The notes: a model not told the origin generated them from the letters alone. Counted from the stretch's first letter, positions 35,303-44,446 are shown. The stretch: DNA of 64,000 nucleotides from DASWNP01 sp036399175 (GCA_036399175.1 DASWNP010000036.1:44441-108440); one strand, 5' to 3'. Numbers and translations: made by a program.

Positions 35303-36991
35303 ATGCCGCAAGCTGAGTTGACGGCGTGTGTGCCGTCGCAAGAATCCCTGTCTGTGATTGTCTCGCGCATCACGCGCTCTCAGACGCTCTCTTCCATCGC
35401 CCGCGCGCTCGCCGAACCCGCCGTTTCAGAGCTTCTGCCCTTTGAAACCTGCTCGCTGCTGCTGCCGAACGGCGAGCGCGACGAACACGCGCCGCGCTGG
35501 CGCGCGCTCCGCTCCGTGCCGGGCTCGGAGCAGATAGGGGAAAGCTTTTTTCGGCGGGCTCCGGCTCTCATGGCGCTCGCGTCTGCGTGCGAAGAGGCGT
35601 CGCCGTCGATTTTGGATGAAGAGGAACTTGTTGAAAGTCCTGAGTTGACGGATGAGGGTGCGCGCTCGGCGCTGCTGTTTCCGCTCTCAAGCGTCGAGGG
35701 CGTGTTCGGCGCGCTCTGCTTCGCCACTTCGACGCGGGAAGCCTACCGTCTCGACGACGCGCTCAATCTTCGTTGGCTGGCCGACCTCGTTTCGTTCGCC
35801 GCCGGTTCCTGTCTCAGTCGAGAGCGTCTGGAGTCGGGCAGAGAGGCTGCGCGCGAGCTTGAGCGTCTGCGCGGCGGCTTCGTCAAGACGCTTGTCGAAG
35901 ACGTTCGTCTGCCTCTGACGAGCGTGCTCGGCCTGCTGGAGCTTTTCGAGAGCAAAGTACAGGCGCGTGAGCCTTTCGACATGGAGGACAGGCAGCTTCT
36001 CAAAGGCGCAATCGAGCAGGGCGACCGGATGCGTCGTTTAATGGACGACTTGCTCGAAATCTCGCGGCAGCACGAACATCCGCTCGCGCTCAAAGCGGAA
36101 CGGGTAGAGACTGCCGTCCTGCTCGCCGAAGCAATCGAGCCTCTGCGCGGCGAGGCTGCGCTGCGCGGAGTGGAGTTGAACGTACAGGTCGGCGCAGGCA
36201 CGTCGGCGCTTGAGGTTGACGTGCGACAGGCGCATCGAGCCCTCCGACACCTGCTCGGCGTCGCGCTCGCTTCGACGCCCGACGGCGGCCGCATCGGAGT
36301 GCAGGCGCAGAGCATCACAGGCACGCGGCTCGGCGACGAAGGCCAGCGCTTCGTTATCTTCAACGTCAGTGATTCGGGCGCGGGGCTCGCGCCCGAAGAG
36401 ATACCTTTCGTCTTCGATGCTTTCTGGCACGCATCGGGCGCGGGGCGACGCGTGGGCTCGGCCGGACGCGGCCTCGGCCTCGCCATCGCCAAACGCATCG
36501 CCGCCGCGCACGGAGGCAACGTCTCGGTGCGCAGCCAGCTCGGCACGGGCACGACCTACTCGATTCTGCTGCCCGCCGCCGCCGCGCGCCATCGTACCGA
36601 CACGCAGGCGCAGCACATCCTCGTCGTCGATGATGCGCCGGAGCTTCTGCTCCTGCTCGGAAAACTCATCGAGCGGATGAGCTACCGCGTGACGACTGCG
36701 CCAAACGTCGCCCGTGCGCTCGAAGTGCTCAGGGAGAACAAAGTTGACCTTCTGATTACCGATTGGGCGATGCCCGAAGCATCGGGCGGCGACCTCATCT
36801 GCGCGCTCAGGAGCGACGAGCGACTCGCGCACATCCCCGTTATCGTCCTCACCGGACACGACACCGATGTCGAGCGCTGCGAAGCCGAGCGCGCAGGCTG
36901 CGACCGCTTCCTCGTCAAGCCGGTCATGCGCGACGAGCTTCAAAGCGCCATCTCCGAGCTGCTGCCGCGCCCCGCTCAAACGACGCATTGA
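35303..36991 (+). CDS. Hybrid sensor kinase with degenerate kinase sites and intact receiver
   Basis: 562 residues from ATG 35303 (AGGAG 11 bases upstream). A GAF-like region (30-175) is followed by a HisKA-like helix pair, an HATPase_c domain (about 300-430) and a receiver (about 440-555). At the phospho-acceptor the sequence is LVEDVRLPLTS, where HELRTPL is expected: Glu199 replaces His. In the N box (RHLLGVALAST) Val stands at the usual Mg-binding Asn. The G boxes DSGAG and GRGLGLAIAK remain. The receiver keeps Asp487 (LITDWAMP), Thr in IVLTGH and Lys in LVKPV. I infer a regulator phosphorylated by another kinase or used as a scaffold. Confidence 0.8.
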   Translation: MPQAELTACVPSQESLSVIVSRITRSQTLSSIARALAEPAVSELLPFETCSLLLPNGERDEHAPRWRALRSVPGSEQIGESFFRRAPALMALASACEEASPSILDEEELVESPELTDEGARSALLFPLSSVEGVFGALCFATSTREAYRLDDALNLRWLADLVSFAAGSCLSRERLESGREAARELERLRGGFVKTLVEDVRLPLTSVLGLLELFESKVQAREPFDMEDRQLLKGAIEQGDRMRRLMDDLLEISRQHEHPLALKAERVETAVLLAEAIEPLRGEAALRGVELNVQVGAGTSALEVDVRQAHRALRHLLGVALASTPDGGRIGVQAQSITGTRLGDEGQRFVIFNVSDSGAGLAPEEIPFVFDAFWHASGAGRRVGSAGRGLGLAIAKRIAAAHGGNVSVRSQLGTGTTYSILLPAAAARHRTDTQAQHILVVDDAPELLLLLGKLIERMSYRVTTAPNVARALEVLRENKVDLLITDWAMPEASGGDLICALRSDERLAHIPVIVLTGHDTDVERCEAERAGCDRFLVKPVMRDELQSAISELLPRPAQTTH

Positions 36992-37024
36992 GCCACAGCC
37001 AACCAACGACACTCAAACGCAGAA

Positions 37025-37057
37025 CCGCCCGGAAATCTCTCGAAGATCTCCGGGCGG
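37025..37057. terminator. Bidirectional terminator hairpin
   Basis: CCGCCCGGA pairs with TCCGGGCGG (9 bp, 15-base loop) between the convergent sensor gene and the EF-hand gene. Confidence 0.6.
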
Positions 37058-37088
37058 CTCGCTTGTGCGGCCTGCTGTCCTTCGTGCC

Positions 37089-38243
37089 TCACGGCTTGGG
37101 GACGAGAAACACGTCGCAAGCCCAGCGACCGAGGTCTCTGCCTTTTTCGCCGTAGAGCTTCGTCCTGTAACGAAACAGGTTGCCGTAGCGGTCGCGCCGC
37201 TTCGATTCCTTGTAGTCGAGCGAAATGGAATAGATTCCGAACTCGGTCAGCCCGCGCAGCTCCCTCGACTCGGAGACGCCATTATGGTTTGTGTCCTGCC
37301 AGAGGCGCAGCTCCGAGAAGGCAGCATCCCACTTATCAATCACGCCGTCTTCATTACCTCCGCGCCTCACCTCATCGAAGACGCGCAGCGCGAGGAAGCC
37401 GTTAGGGTTATCCGAGGCGGGCTGTGGCGTGAAGCTGCCGAATAGCTCGATGCCGTTATCGACTACGCCGTTCTCATTGCGGTCGATGAAGAGAAACGCG
37501 TCGTCCGACCCGGCAGCCGTCCAAGACAATTTTTCCTTAATATTACCGTCGGCATCGAGGTCGAAGTTGACGCCGTTCTGCGTGTTCGTCAGTTCAAACC
37601 CGTCGCCCGCCACGTCTATCAGCACGGGGCTATACTCGCAGAGACAGTTCTCCGCATCCCAGTAGCCCTGGATATTGCCTCCCGAAACGCAGGTTTGCGG
37701 GATGCACCCTCCGTCGCCATCGGCGGTTTGCGGTGTTGGCGTGGGTGTCGGGGTCGGAGGCGGGACTCCGACCGAGAGAGTGGCGGTGAGCGTCGTCGGA
37801 GCAACTATCGACGCCCCCACATTGTTATCAAGACGATCCAGATTAACCGTGTAGACGACGTTTCCCCTACCCGTATTCTGGGTGCTTACCGAAAAGGTAA
37901 ATTCTCCGATAGATGCCCTGCCGCCGCCAGCCAGAGGAATCACAGCCACCTGTGACGAAGGGCTGACAGAATAACTAACGCCGCCGAAGTTCTGAGATTC
38001 TCTAATTGATACCACGGCCTTGATGGGCGAGCTTACGTCAGCACCGTAAGCAGGAACGGAAGGGGAAGTTGCGACCGAAACCTTGAGAACCGATTGCTGT
38101 CCGGTATTCACACTAGCAGGAACGAAAGTGACGCCTCCGAGATAGACTTGTTTCTGGACTTCCTGCCATCCGAAAGCTTTGTAACCGAGAATAACGACGA
38201 GAGCACAAACGATGGTGAGGATGGTGAGAATCCTTAACCTCAT
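37089..38243 (-). CDS. Secreted EF-hand-like calcium-binding protein
   Basis: 384 residues. N-terminal signal/anchor (ILTILTIVCALVVILGY), a beta domain (35-150), a Pro/Thr linker (PPPTPTPTPTP), a Cys-containing segment (GGCIPQTCVSG, NCLCEYS) and a C-terminal region with three Asp-rich loops: DRNENGVVDNGIE, GNEDGVIDKWD, DTNHNGVSESRE. These fit EF-hand/dockerin-type calcium loops. Probably exported or surface-bound; partner unknown. Confidence 0.7.
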   Translation of the reverse strand: MRLRILTILTIVCALVVILGYKAFGWQEVQKQVYLGGVTFVPASVNTGQQSVLKVSVATSPSVPAYGADVSSPIKAVVSIRESQNFGGVSYSVSPSSQVAVIPLAGGGRASIGEFTFSVSTQNTGRGNVVYTVNLDRLDNNVGASIVAPTTLTATLSVGVPPPTPTPTPTPQTADGDGGCIPQTCVSGGNIQGYWDAENCLCEYSPVLIDVAGDGFELTNTQNGVNFDLDADGNIKEKLSWTAAGSDDAFLFIDRNENGVVDNGIELFGSFTPQPASDNPNGFLALRVFDEVRRGGNEDGVIDKWDAAFSELRLWQDTNHNGVSESRELRGLTEFGIYSISLDYKESKRRDRYGNLFRYRTKLYGEKGRDLGRWACDVFLVPKP

Positions 38244-38501
38244 GCGGTCAGCTCCTTGTCAGTAAGGTTGACGTTAAAGCCAACGAGCGGAGGGGCGCGT
38301 TAGCCACCGGGAAACTTTGCCGATGCTACGCCCGCCGAAAAAGCCTGTCAAGAATCTGGCGTCCGAGGGCGCGGACTATTGACTCGTCGGCTGAATTGGC
38401 TTAAAAGCCTCCTGTCAAATCCCCTTTTGCGGTCTTATCAGTCTTTCAGACGGGCGTGGCTCTCGCCGAGCCATGCCATCAGGAAAAGGAGAATCTTTGC
38501 G

Positions 38502-38807
38502 ATGAAATCTTTCAGCTTACAGAAGGCGTTGAGAGCCGCCGTGCTCGCGGTTGTGCTGTGCGCGCTGGCGTCGGGCGCGTCAATCTCTGCGCAGAACAAC
38601 TCGGGCGGCGGCGGTAGCTCGCAGTCGAACAACACGACCACGACGACGACCCAGACGACGAGGACAGCTCAGCCCGCCGGAACCACGCGCACCGAAACCA
38701 GTCGAACCACCGACTACACGTGGGCTTGGATAGGCGGCATCGCCGTCCTGGCCATCGTCATCGTCACCATCATTGCCATGAGCCGCCGCTCTTCGAGCCG
38801 CGCTTGA
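38502..38807 (+). CDS. Small Thr-rich single-pass membrane protein
   Basis: 101 residues from ATG 38502 with AAGGAG upstream. Signal peptide (ending ASISAQ), a Gly/Ser/Asn stretch, poly-Thr linker, then a membrane helix (WIGGIAVLAIVIVTIIAM) and basic tail RRSSSRA. The arrangement resembles a type I membrane protein with a short glycosylation-prone outer segment. No family recognised. A terminator follows. Confidence 0.6.
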   Translation: MKSFSLQKALRAAVLAVVLCALASGASISAQNNSGGGGSSQSNNTTTTTTQTTRTAQPAGTTRTETSRTTDYTWAWIGGIAVLAIVIVTIIAMSRRSSSRA

Positions 38808-38837
38808 GAGATGCCCGACGGCGACTGGCGAAACGGA

Positions 38838-38868
38838 GAGGCCGCTTTCGACAATCGAAAGCGGCCTC
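38838..38868. terminator. Bidirectional terminator hairpin
   Basis: 14-bp stem GAGGCCGCTTTCGA / TCGAAAGCGGCCTC with a CAA loop between convergent genes. Confidence 0.75.
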
Positions 38869-38921
38869 TTCTCGTGTCGCGTTGCTTTTTGAATCGGATG
38901 CTACAGGGGGCGTTCCCTTCG

Positions 38922-39857
38922 TCAGATGCCGAGCACGTTGACTAGTTCCTGCACGGAGGCGGCGCTCTTTTGCAGGGCGATGCGCTCTTCGGCCGTCAGG
39001 TTTATCTCGATTATCTGTTCGAGGCCGCGCGCTCCGAGCTTGCAGGGCACGCCGACGTATAGATTCTGAATCCCGTATTCGCCTTCGAGGTAAGCGGCGC
39101 AGGGGAGAATCTTTTTCTTGTCCTTGAGAATCGCCTCGGTCATCTCGACCGCCGCCGCCGAAGGCGCGTAGTAAGCCGAGCCGGTCTTCAGGAGCGAGAC
39201 AATCTCCGCGCCGCCGTTGGCCGTGCGCTGCACGATTGAATCAATCTGCTCTTTCGGCAGAAGCTCCGTGACGGGGATTCCGGCGCAGGTCGAATAGCGC
39301 GGCAGAGGAACCATCGTGTCGCCGTGACCGCCGAGCACGAAGGCCGTCACGTTCTCGACCGAGACCTGCAAAGCCTCCGCGAGGAAACAACGCATGCGCG
39401 CCGAGTCGAGCACGCCCGCCATACCGATAACGCGATGCTTCGGGAAACCCGAACGCCTGAGCGCCACCTGGCACATCGCGTCCAGAGGGTTCGACACCAC
39501 GATGAGAATCGAATCGGGCGCGTAGCGGACAATCTGGTCAACGACGTTCGAGACAATCTCGGCATTGGTGCGCAGAAGGTCGTCGCGGCTCATGCCGGGC
39601 TTGCGCGGCAATCCGGCGGTGATAATCACCACGTCGGAATCTTTCGTGTCTTCGTAGTTGTTGGTCGCACCCGTGAGGCGCACGTCGTAGCCCTCAATCG
39701 GCGCGGTCTGCGCCATGTCGAGCGATTTTCCCTGCGGCACGCCCTCCACCACATCGACCAGAACCACGTCGCCCATCTCTTTGCTCGCCAGCCACAGCGC
39801 AGCCGTCGCGCCGACGTTTCCCGCGCCCACCACAGTAATCTTGTTTCGCTTGCCCAT
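38922..39857 (-). CDS. mdh: Malate dehydrogenase
   Basis: 311 residues, LDH-like MDH type found in many bacteria. NAD motif GAGNVGATAALWLA with discriminating acidic residue in VVLVDVVEG, substrate Arg region AGLPRKPGMSRDDLL, NPLDAM, and proton relay His in VLGGHGDTMVPL. Oxidises malate in the TCA cycle, functionally linked to sdhCAB 4 kb away. Convergent with the preceding small gene. Confidence 0.93.
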   Translation of the reverse strand: MGKRNKITVVGAGNVGATAALWLASKEMGDVVLVDVVEGVPQGKSLDMAQTAPIEGYDVRLTGATNNYEDTKDSDVVIITAGLPRKPGMSRDDLLRTNAEIVSNVVDQIVRYAPDSILIVVSNPLDAMCQVALRRSGFPKHRVIGMAGVLDSARMRCFLAEALQVSVENVTAFVLGGHGDTMVPLPRYSTCAGIPVTELLPKEQIDSIVQRTANGGAEIVSLLKTGSAYYAPSAAAVEMTEAILKDKKKILPCAAYLEGEYGIQNLYVGVPCKLGARGLEQIIEINLTAEERIALQKSAASVQELVNVLGI

Positions 39858-39939
39858 CTCTTTTCCTCCAGAGGTCAGATGTCGGATGCTTCGATGTTCG
39901 CGCCGCCCGGCGGCTCGCTCGTATCTGACATCCAGTATC

Positions 39940-39945
39940 TATAAT
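39940..39945 (+). promoter_or_regulatory. -10 box upstream of the Smr gene
   Basis: Perfect TATAAT, ending 9 bases before an in-frame GTG (39955). Either the gene starts there without a leader, or the ATG at 40024 is used after a short leader. Confidence 0.5.
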
Positions 39946-40023
39946 GTGTAGTATGTGAAAGAGCGCGAGTTTACGGTGCGCTCACGCGACTGTCAAGACA
40001 CACGGCCTGCGCCCGAAGCAAAT

Positions 40024-40443
40024 ATGCGACTCACCAGATGGCTCAGCCAATGGCTCAACCCACGCGCCCCGGAAGACGCGCCTGCGCCGCAAGCCGACGA
40101 AGACGATGTTGAAGACGCCGACGTTGACCCCTTCAATCCTTTCCCCGAGCCCGTCTCGATAGAGATTCGAGACACCTTCGACCTGCACAGCATCGCGCCG
40201 CGCGACGTGCGTCGCGTCGTCGAAGAGTATCTGCTCGAAGCGCGACAAAAGGGCTTTCCGTCGGTTCGCATCATTCACGGCAAAGGCGTCGGCGTCCAGC
40301 GCGAGATAGTCCGAAGCATCCTCGCCGCGACGCCCTTCGTCGAGCACTACCGAGACGCGCCGCCCGAAGCCGGAGGCTGGGGCGCGACGATTGCGCGCCT
40401 CTCTTCATCAGGGAATAGAAAAGAAATGATGAATGCGGAATGA
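40024..40443 (+). CDS. Smr-domain protein
   Basis: 139 residues from ATG 40024; GTG 39955 would add 23 poorly ordered residues but fits the -10 box. A charged linker (EDDVEDADVDPFNPFPEP) precedes an Smr domain: DLHSIAPRDVRRVVEEYL with the D-L-H motif, then VRIIHGKGVGVQREIV. Such domains nick or bind branched DNA or cleave RNA in ribosome rescue. The C-terminus (GNRKEMMNAE) is written by a heptamer repeat arm. Confidence 0.8.
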   Translation: MRLTRWLSQWLNPRAPEDAPAPQADEDDVEDADVDPFNPFPEPVSIEIRDTFDLHSIAPRDVRRVVEEYLLEARQKGFPSVRIIHGKGVGVQREIVRSILAATPFVEHYRDAPPEAGGWGATIARLSSSGNRKEMMNAE

Positions 40444-40513
40444 TGAATGATGAATGAAAAGCAAAAGCTTTTTGTCTTTAATTCATCATTCATCATTCCG
40501 CATTCATCATTCT
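40425..40513. repeat. Heptamer-arm inverted repeat (ATGATGA type)
   Basis: Left ATGATGA, ATGCGGA, ATGATGA x2; right ATTCATC x2, ATTCCGC, ATTCATC. The complementary ATGCGGA/ATTCCGC units stay in register. Spacer on the minus strand reads TTAAAGACAAAAAGC. Includes the Smr stop (40441-40443). Confidence 0.92.
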
Positions 40514-40672
40514 CCTTCTGGACGCTGCGGCTGCTTTTCGGCTACGATGCCCCCGCATTCCGAACGCCGCGAGAGGCAGCAAGCTCGAAAGCCTTACAGA
40601 GTCGCCTCGCCCGCTTCAGCCTCGCCCTGCGGACGCGAAACTGCCCGTCAGAACTTCAAAGGAGAATCGAAG

Positions 40673-41512
40673 ATGCCTAAAGGACTCTCTCTTCACATCG
40701 GTCTTAACCACGTTGACCCCTCGCACTATGACGGCTGGGACGGAGCGCTCGCGGGCTGCATCCCCGACGCCGAGGCCATGACCTCGCTCGCCAAAAAACA
40801 GAAGTTCAAGCCGACCAGGCTCTTGAACGAACAGGCCACCGCCTCCGCCGTCATGGGCGCAATCAGCGAAGCGGCGCAGAAGCTCAAGGTCGGCGACATC
40901 TTTTTTCTCACCTACGCCGGTCACGGCTCGCAGGTGCCCGACAAGAACGGCGACGAGAAGGACGATTACGACGAAACCTGGGTACTCTACGACCGCCAGT
41001 TGGTCGATGACGAGCTTTACTCGCTCTGGTCGCAGTTTGCGCCCGGCGTCCGCATCCTCGTCGTCTCCGACAGTTGCCATAGCGGCACGATGACGCGAGC
41101 GATTCTCTACCAGCAGCTCAACAACAGCCCGCTCGCTCACGGCACGCTCGCCGACCCGACCCGAGGCACGCGCGCCATGCCCGAAGACGCGCGCAAACGA
41201 ACCTACAAAAAGAACAAGGCGCTCTACGACGGCATTCAGCAGGCGTTTCGGAGCGGCGACAAAGTGAACGTCAGCGCCAGCGTTCTGCTCATCTCCGGCT
41301 GCCAGGACAACCAGCTCTCATCCGACGGAGACAAAAACGGGCTCTTCACTCAGACGATGCTACAGGTCTGGAACAAGGGGCAGTTCAAAGGGCGCTACCG
41401 AAAGTTTTATCAGGAGATAGCGCAGCGCATGCCGCCCTGGCAAAGTCCGAACTTCTACCGGGCCGGGCTCACCAACCCGCAGTTTGAAGCGCAAAACCCT
41501 TTCACCGTCTGA
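40673..41512 (+). CDS. Caspase-fold peptidase (orthocaspase)
   Basis: 279 residues from ATG 40673 (AAAGGAG upstream). C14-type fold: dyad His84 in YAGHGSQVPD and Cys135 in VSDSCHSG. A p10-like part follows (SASVLLISGCQDNQLSSDG, GLFTQTML), so this is a metacaspase/orthocaspase-like protein in one chain without prodomain or signal peptide. Acidic clusters (DKNGDEKDDYDE) near the His could bind calcium. Substrates probably follow Arg or Lys, as in other orthocaspases (family knowledge). Confidence 0.85.
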   Translation: MPKGLSLHIGLNHVDPSHYDGWDGALAGCIPDAEAMTSLAKKQKFKPTRLLNEQATASAVMGAISEAAQKLKVGDIFFLTYAGHGSQVPDKNGDEKDDYDETWVLYDRQLVDDELYSLWSQFAPGVRILVVSDSCHSGTMTRAILYQQLNNSPLAHGTLADPTRGTRAMPEDARKRTYKKNKALYDGIQQAFRSGDKVNVSASVLLISGCQDNQLSSDGDKNGLFTQTMLQVWNKGQFKGRYRKFYQEIAQRMPPWQSPNFYRAGLTNPQFEAQNPFTV

Positions 41513-41735
41513 GGGCGAAGGACGACACGCGACGTGCGTCGAACCTGCCGGGGCGGATCAAGGCTATAACCGCGTGGACGTGTGGATAGAGTTGAAGCTA
41601 AGAAGAGACTAACGCATGAGAGCCGCACGATGAACGATGGGCGAAAGCTGCGGCCAGGAAAGCTTTCGACTCAATCATCGACAATCAATCGTCCATCGCC
41701 TGACTAGCATAACGTGCGTTCGCGAACATCTTCAT
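41513..41735. other. Intergenic region with degenerate heptamer-type inverted repeat
   Basis: About 220 bases between convergent genes. At 41627-41702, GATGAAC-GATGGGC faces TCAATCG-TCCATCG, a decayed relative of the heptamer elements; a shorter hairpin GAAAGCT...AGCTTTC lies inside it and may terminate both genes. No gene seen. Confidence 0.5.
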
Positions 41736-43157
41736 TCACGGTCGCGCGTATAAATCTATGACGCCTTCCAGCGCCCGGCGGCAGACGGCGCAGAACTTTT
41801 CGCTGCGCGTGAACATGATGCAATCGACCTCCGGCCTGTAGTAGCCGCGCGCCTCGTACATCGCGCCCTCGAAAGCTCCGACTCGCCCGACGTACTTCTC
41901 CCGCGCGAACATTCCGGCCTCGTGCTTATGCTGTTCGGTGAAGAGAGCTTCCATCTCGCGTTCGGGACGATTGGCCGAGCGGATTTCGCGTCGGCGTCGC
42001 TGCACCTCGCGTGAGTAGGTCTCGAACGCCTCTTTCTCCCAGGGCGTGGGAAGCGGCGTATCGGAGCGCACGAGGTCTTTCCATTTCAGGTTCGACGGGT
42101 CGAGCAGCGCCGTCACGTTCGGCTCCCACGGCTCGACGCGGTCGGCAGCCGGCAAATAGGCGACATCGGAAGTGTAATACTCGTCGGCGAGACCTGCGAA
42201 GTGGTGTCCGAATTCGTGGACGAAGACGTAAGGCGCGTAAAGGTTGTCGGCTGAAACCGTGCCGTAGAGACCGAAGATGCCGCCGCCGCCGTAGGTCTGA
42301 TTGTTGACGAGAATCTCTACGAAGTCGTAGGGCGCGAAGGAAGCTACGCGGCGAAAGGCGCGGTTGTCGAAAGTCAGGACGTAGCGCTCGGAGCCGAAGG
42401 CGTCGTAGGTCGTCGCCAGCGGCGAATCGCGGTAGACGCCCGTCGAGGGGCGCGAGATGCCCGACTCAGCCGACACGGGGCACAAGCCCCAGACGTTGAA
42501 ATCCCTCCGGCGCTCCTTGAAGGGCGACGTGGAGAAAAGTATCTCTACGAGCCGCCGCGCGTCGCGCTCGAATTTTCCAAGCTCGGCGCGCGTGTAGCCG
42601 TCGCCGAGAATGAGCAGGTCAACTTTGGTCGAAGGGTCGCCGCTCCGCTGAATCTCGACGACGCGACCCGGCGCAACCAACTTCGAGCGGTCGATGAATT
42701 TATCTTTCGGCTCGACGACGGTCGTCCAAATCTCTCGAAAAGCGTTGCGCGCGTCGCGCTTCTTCAGGATGACTTGCACGGGCGCGTCCGGCGCGGGAAA
42801 CCTCAGCGACTCGTGAAAAGTCCGGTGCTCCGTCTTCGCTTCGTCCGTCGTCTCCCACTCGCCGTAGATAGACGCGAACCCGCGCGAATACAGCAGCCGG
42901 TTCGTCCTCCTATCCCTCACCTCGAACAGATACTTCCCCAGATTCGAGTCGTCTACCATCTTCCCCGGATGCCCCGCCCACGCCAGAGGCTCAATCACTA
43001 CTTTATCCACACTGAAAAACTCATGCGTCGCATCCCCCGTGTGGAAATAATCGAGCCGCATCGTCGGCGCGGCGAACGCCGACGACGCAAGCGACTGAGC
43101 CGCGAGCAAGAGCAGAAGGATTGACAGCTTGAACAGGGATGGGAAGTTTTTTCTCAT
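41736..43157 (-). CDS. Secreted M64-family metallopeptidase
   Basis: 473 residues with signal peptide (residues 1-30, ending SAFAA). An Ig-like N-terminal region is followed by the peptidase: LILGDGYTR near 183-190, then the zinc site H314-E-F-G-H318 with GLADEYY (D325), as in IgA-protease-type M64 enzymes. Expected to be extracellular. A second region with Cys (DCIMFTRSEKFCAVC) near the end may form a disulphide. Confidence 0.88.
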   Translation of the reverse strand: MRKNFPSLFKLSILLLLLAAQSLASSAFAAPTMRLDYFHTGDATHEFFSVDKVVIEPLAWAGHPGKMVDDSNLGKYLFEVRDRRTNRLLYSRGFASIYGEWETTDEAKTEHRTFHESLRFPAPDAPVQVILKKRDARNAFREIWTTVVEPKDKFIDRSKLVAPGRVVEIQRSGDPSTKVDLLILGDGYTRAELGKFERDARRLVEILFSTSPFKERRRDFNVWGLCPVSAESGISRPSTGVYRDSPLATTYDAFGSERYVLTFDNRAFRRVASFAPYDFVEILVNNQTYGGGGIFGLYGTVSADNLYAPYVFVHEFGHHFAGLADEYYTSDVAYLPAADRVEPWEPNVTALLDPSNLKWKDLVRSDTPLPTPWEKEAFETYSREVQRRRREIRSANRPEREMEALFTEQHKHEAGMFAREKYVGRVGAFEGAMYEARGYYRPEVDCIMFTRSEKFCAVCRRALEGVIDLYARP

Positions 43158-43224
43158 AAAAGTTTACCAACGACGAACGGCGATAGGAGGAACCGCGCGA
43201 GGAGTCGCGCTTGAGATGAAATGA

Positions 43225-43297
43225 TGCCCCCGGCAGGACTTGAACCTGCGGCCCCCTGCTTAGGAGGCAGGTGCTCTATCCACTGAGCTACGGGAGC
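43225..43297 (-). tRNA. tRNA-Arg (anticodon CCT)
   Basis: 73-base cloverleaf on the minus strand: acceptor GCTCCCG/CGGGGGC (one wobble), D stem GCTC/GAGC, anticodon arm CCTGC-CTCCTAA-GCAGG, T arm GCAGG-TTCAAGT-CCTGC, discriminator A. CCA is not encoded. Confidence 0.93.
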
Positions 43298-43344
43298 ATG
43301 ATATTGAGAAGTTACCAGACGCGATAGCGCATCGTCCAGCGCGC

Positions 43345-43866
43345 TCAGGATTGATACTTGAGCAGGGAGCGCACGTCGTAGCCTGCGAGGCGCTGGCGTC
43401 CGGGGAGGAACTCCAGCTCGATGACGAAGGCGAGGCCGACGACGGTGCCGCCGAGGCTTTCGACCAAATCGACGACGGCTTTGGCCGTGCCGCCGGTCGC
43501 CAGAAGGTCGTCGGCGATGAGCACGCGATGGCCTGCGCCGATGGCGTCGCGGTGAATCTGGAGGGCGTCCTGTCCGTATTCGAGGTCGTAGGAGATGGAG
43601 GCGCATTCGGCGGGCAGCTTGCCGGGCTTGCGCACTGGCACGAAGCCCGCGCCGAAGTGGTAAGCGAGCGCGGGCGCGAAGATGAAGCCGCGCGCCTCGA
43701 TGCCGATGACCGTATCGACTCTTGTGTCGCTGAACTGCGCCCCGAGCGCGTCCACTGTGCGGCGCAGGCCGTCCGGGTGCTTGAGCAGCGTCGTGATGTC
43801 GTAGAAATTGATGCCCGGCTTCGGAAAGTCGGGCACTTCGCGGATGAGAGCTTTGAGGTCGTCCAT
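43345..43866 (-). CDS. apt: Adenine phosphoribosyltransferase
   Basis: 173 residues, usual length. Salvages adenine to AMP with PRPP. PRPP motif VLIADDLLATGGTAKAV; early phrase FPKPGINFYDITTLLK is highly typical. A heptamer element separates it from acyP upstream on the same strand. Confidence 0.94.
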   Translation of the reverse strand: MDDLKALIREVPDFPKPGINFYDITTLLKHPDGLRRTVDALGAQFSDTRVDTVIGIEARGFIFAPALAYHFGAGFVPVRKPGKLPAECASISYDLEYGQDALQIHRDAIGAGHRVLIADDLLATGGTAKAVVDLVESLGGTVVGLAFVIELEFLPGRQRLAGYDVRSLLKYQS

Positions 43867-43874
43867 GATGTTTT

Positions 43875-43956
43875 AGCTGTCAGCTCTCAGCAATCAGCTT
43901 TCAGCCAGAGATTTCAGATTTCCGGCTAACTGCTGAAAGCTGATTGCTGAGAGCTT
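43875..43956. repeat. Heptamer-arm inverted repeat (AGCTCTC type)
   Basis: Left AGCTGTC, AGCTCTC, AGCAATC, AGCTTTC; right CTGCTGA, AAGCTGA, TTGCTGA, GAGCT. Spacer CAGAGATTTCAGATTTCCGG lacks the AAAGAC core. Lies between acyP stop and apt start. Confidence 0.85.
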
Positions 43957-43958
43957 CC

Positions 43959-44237
43959 TTATCCTCTTTCGATGCGAAAAAGCGTGTAGCGTCCGGTCGG
44001 CTCAAGGTTGATTTCTTCGACTTGCTCGACGCGCCCGTAAGTGGGGCCGGCCGAGAGTTCGTGTTTGAAGGCTTCGACGCTTTCGGGCGTCCCTTCGGCG
44101 AGAGCTTCGACGCGACCGTCCGAGAGGTTGCGGACGTAGCCGACGACCTGATGACGCGCGGCGGCGCGTTGCGCGAAGAAACGGTAGCCGACGCCCTGCA
44201 CTTCGCCACTGATGGTAAACCTTCGTGCGACCAGCAT
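43959..44237 (-). CDS. acyP: Acylphosphatase
   Basis: 92 residues, typical size. Signature FTISGEVQGVGYRFFAQRAA with catalytic Arg, and YVRNLSDGRVEALAEG with catalytic Asn. Hydrolyses acyl phosphates. ATG 44237 is chosen because AAGGGG lies about 10 bases upstream; a GTG at 44246 would be too close. Confidence 0.9.
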   Translation of the reverse strand: MLVARRFTISGEVQGVGYRFFAQRAAARHQVVGYVRNLSDGRVEALAEGTPESVEAFKHELSAGPTYGRVEQVEEINLEPTGRYTLFRIERG

Positions 44238-44446
44238 ATGCAACACACCCCTTGAAATTTTGAGAGCCGACGGAACTTGAAAACCGCGCTATCCTAAAAG
44301 AACTCCGAAGGAAAAAGCAATTCTGCGACCGATGGAGATGCAGTCGTCGCGGCTCGACATCGCCTTGCGCGCGGCGTAAGTAAGGAAGCTACGCAGGGCT
44401 TTGTAAAGTTGCGCTTGAGACTTCGATTACGTCGAAGCCGAAAGGC

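Noticed and set aside
39866..39935. Possible further heptamer-type inverted repeat upstream of the Smr gene
   Set aside because: Only a GTCAGATGTCGGATG/TCTGACATCC match with a long interval; too decayed to count with the family.
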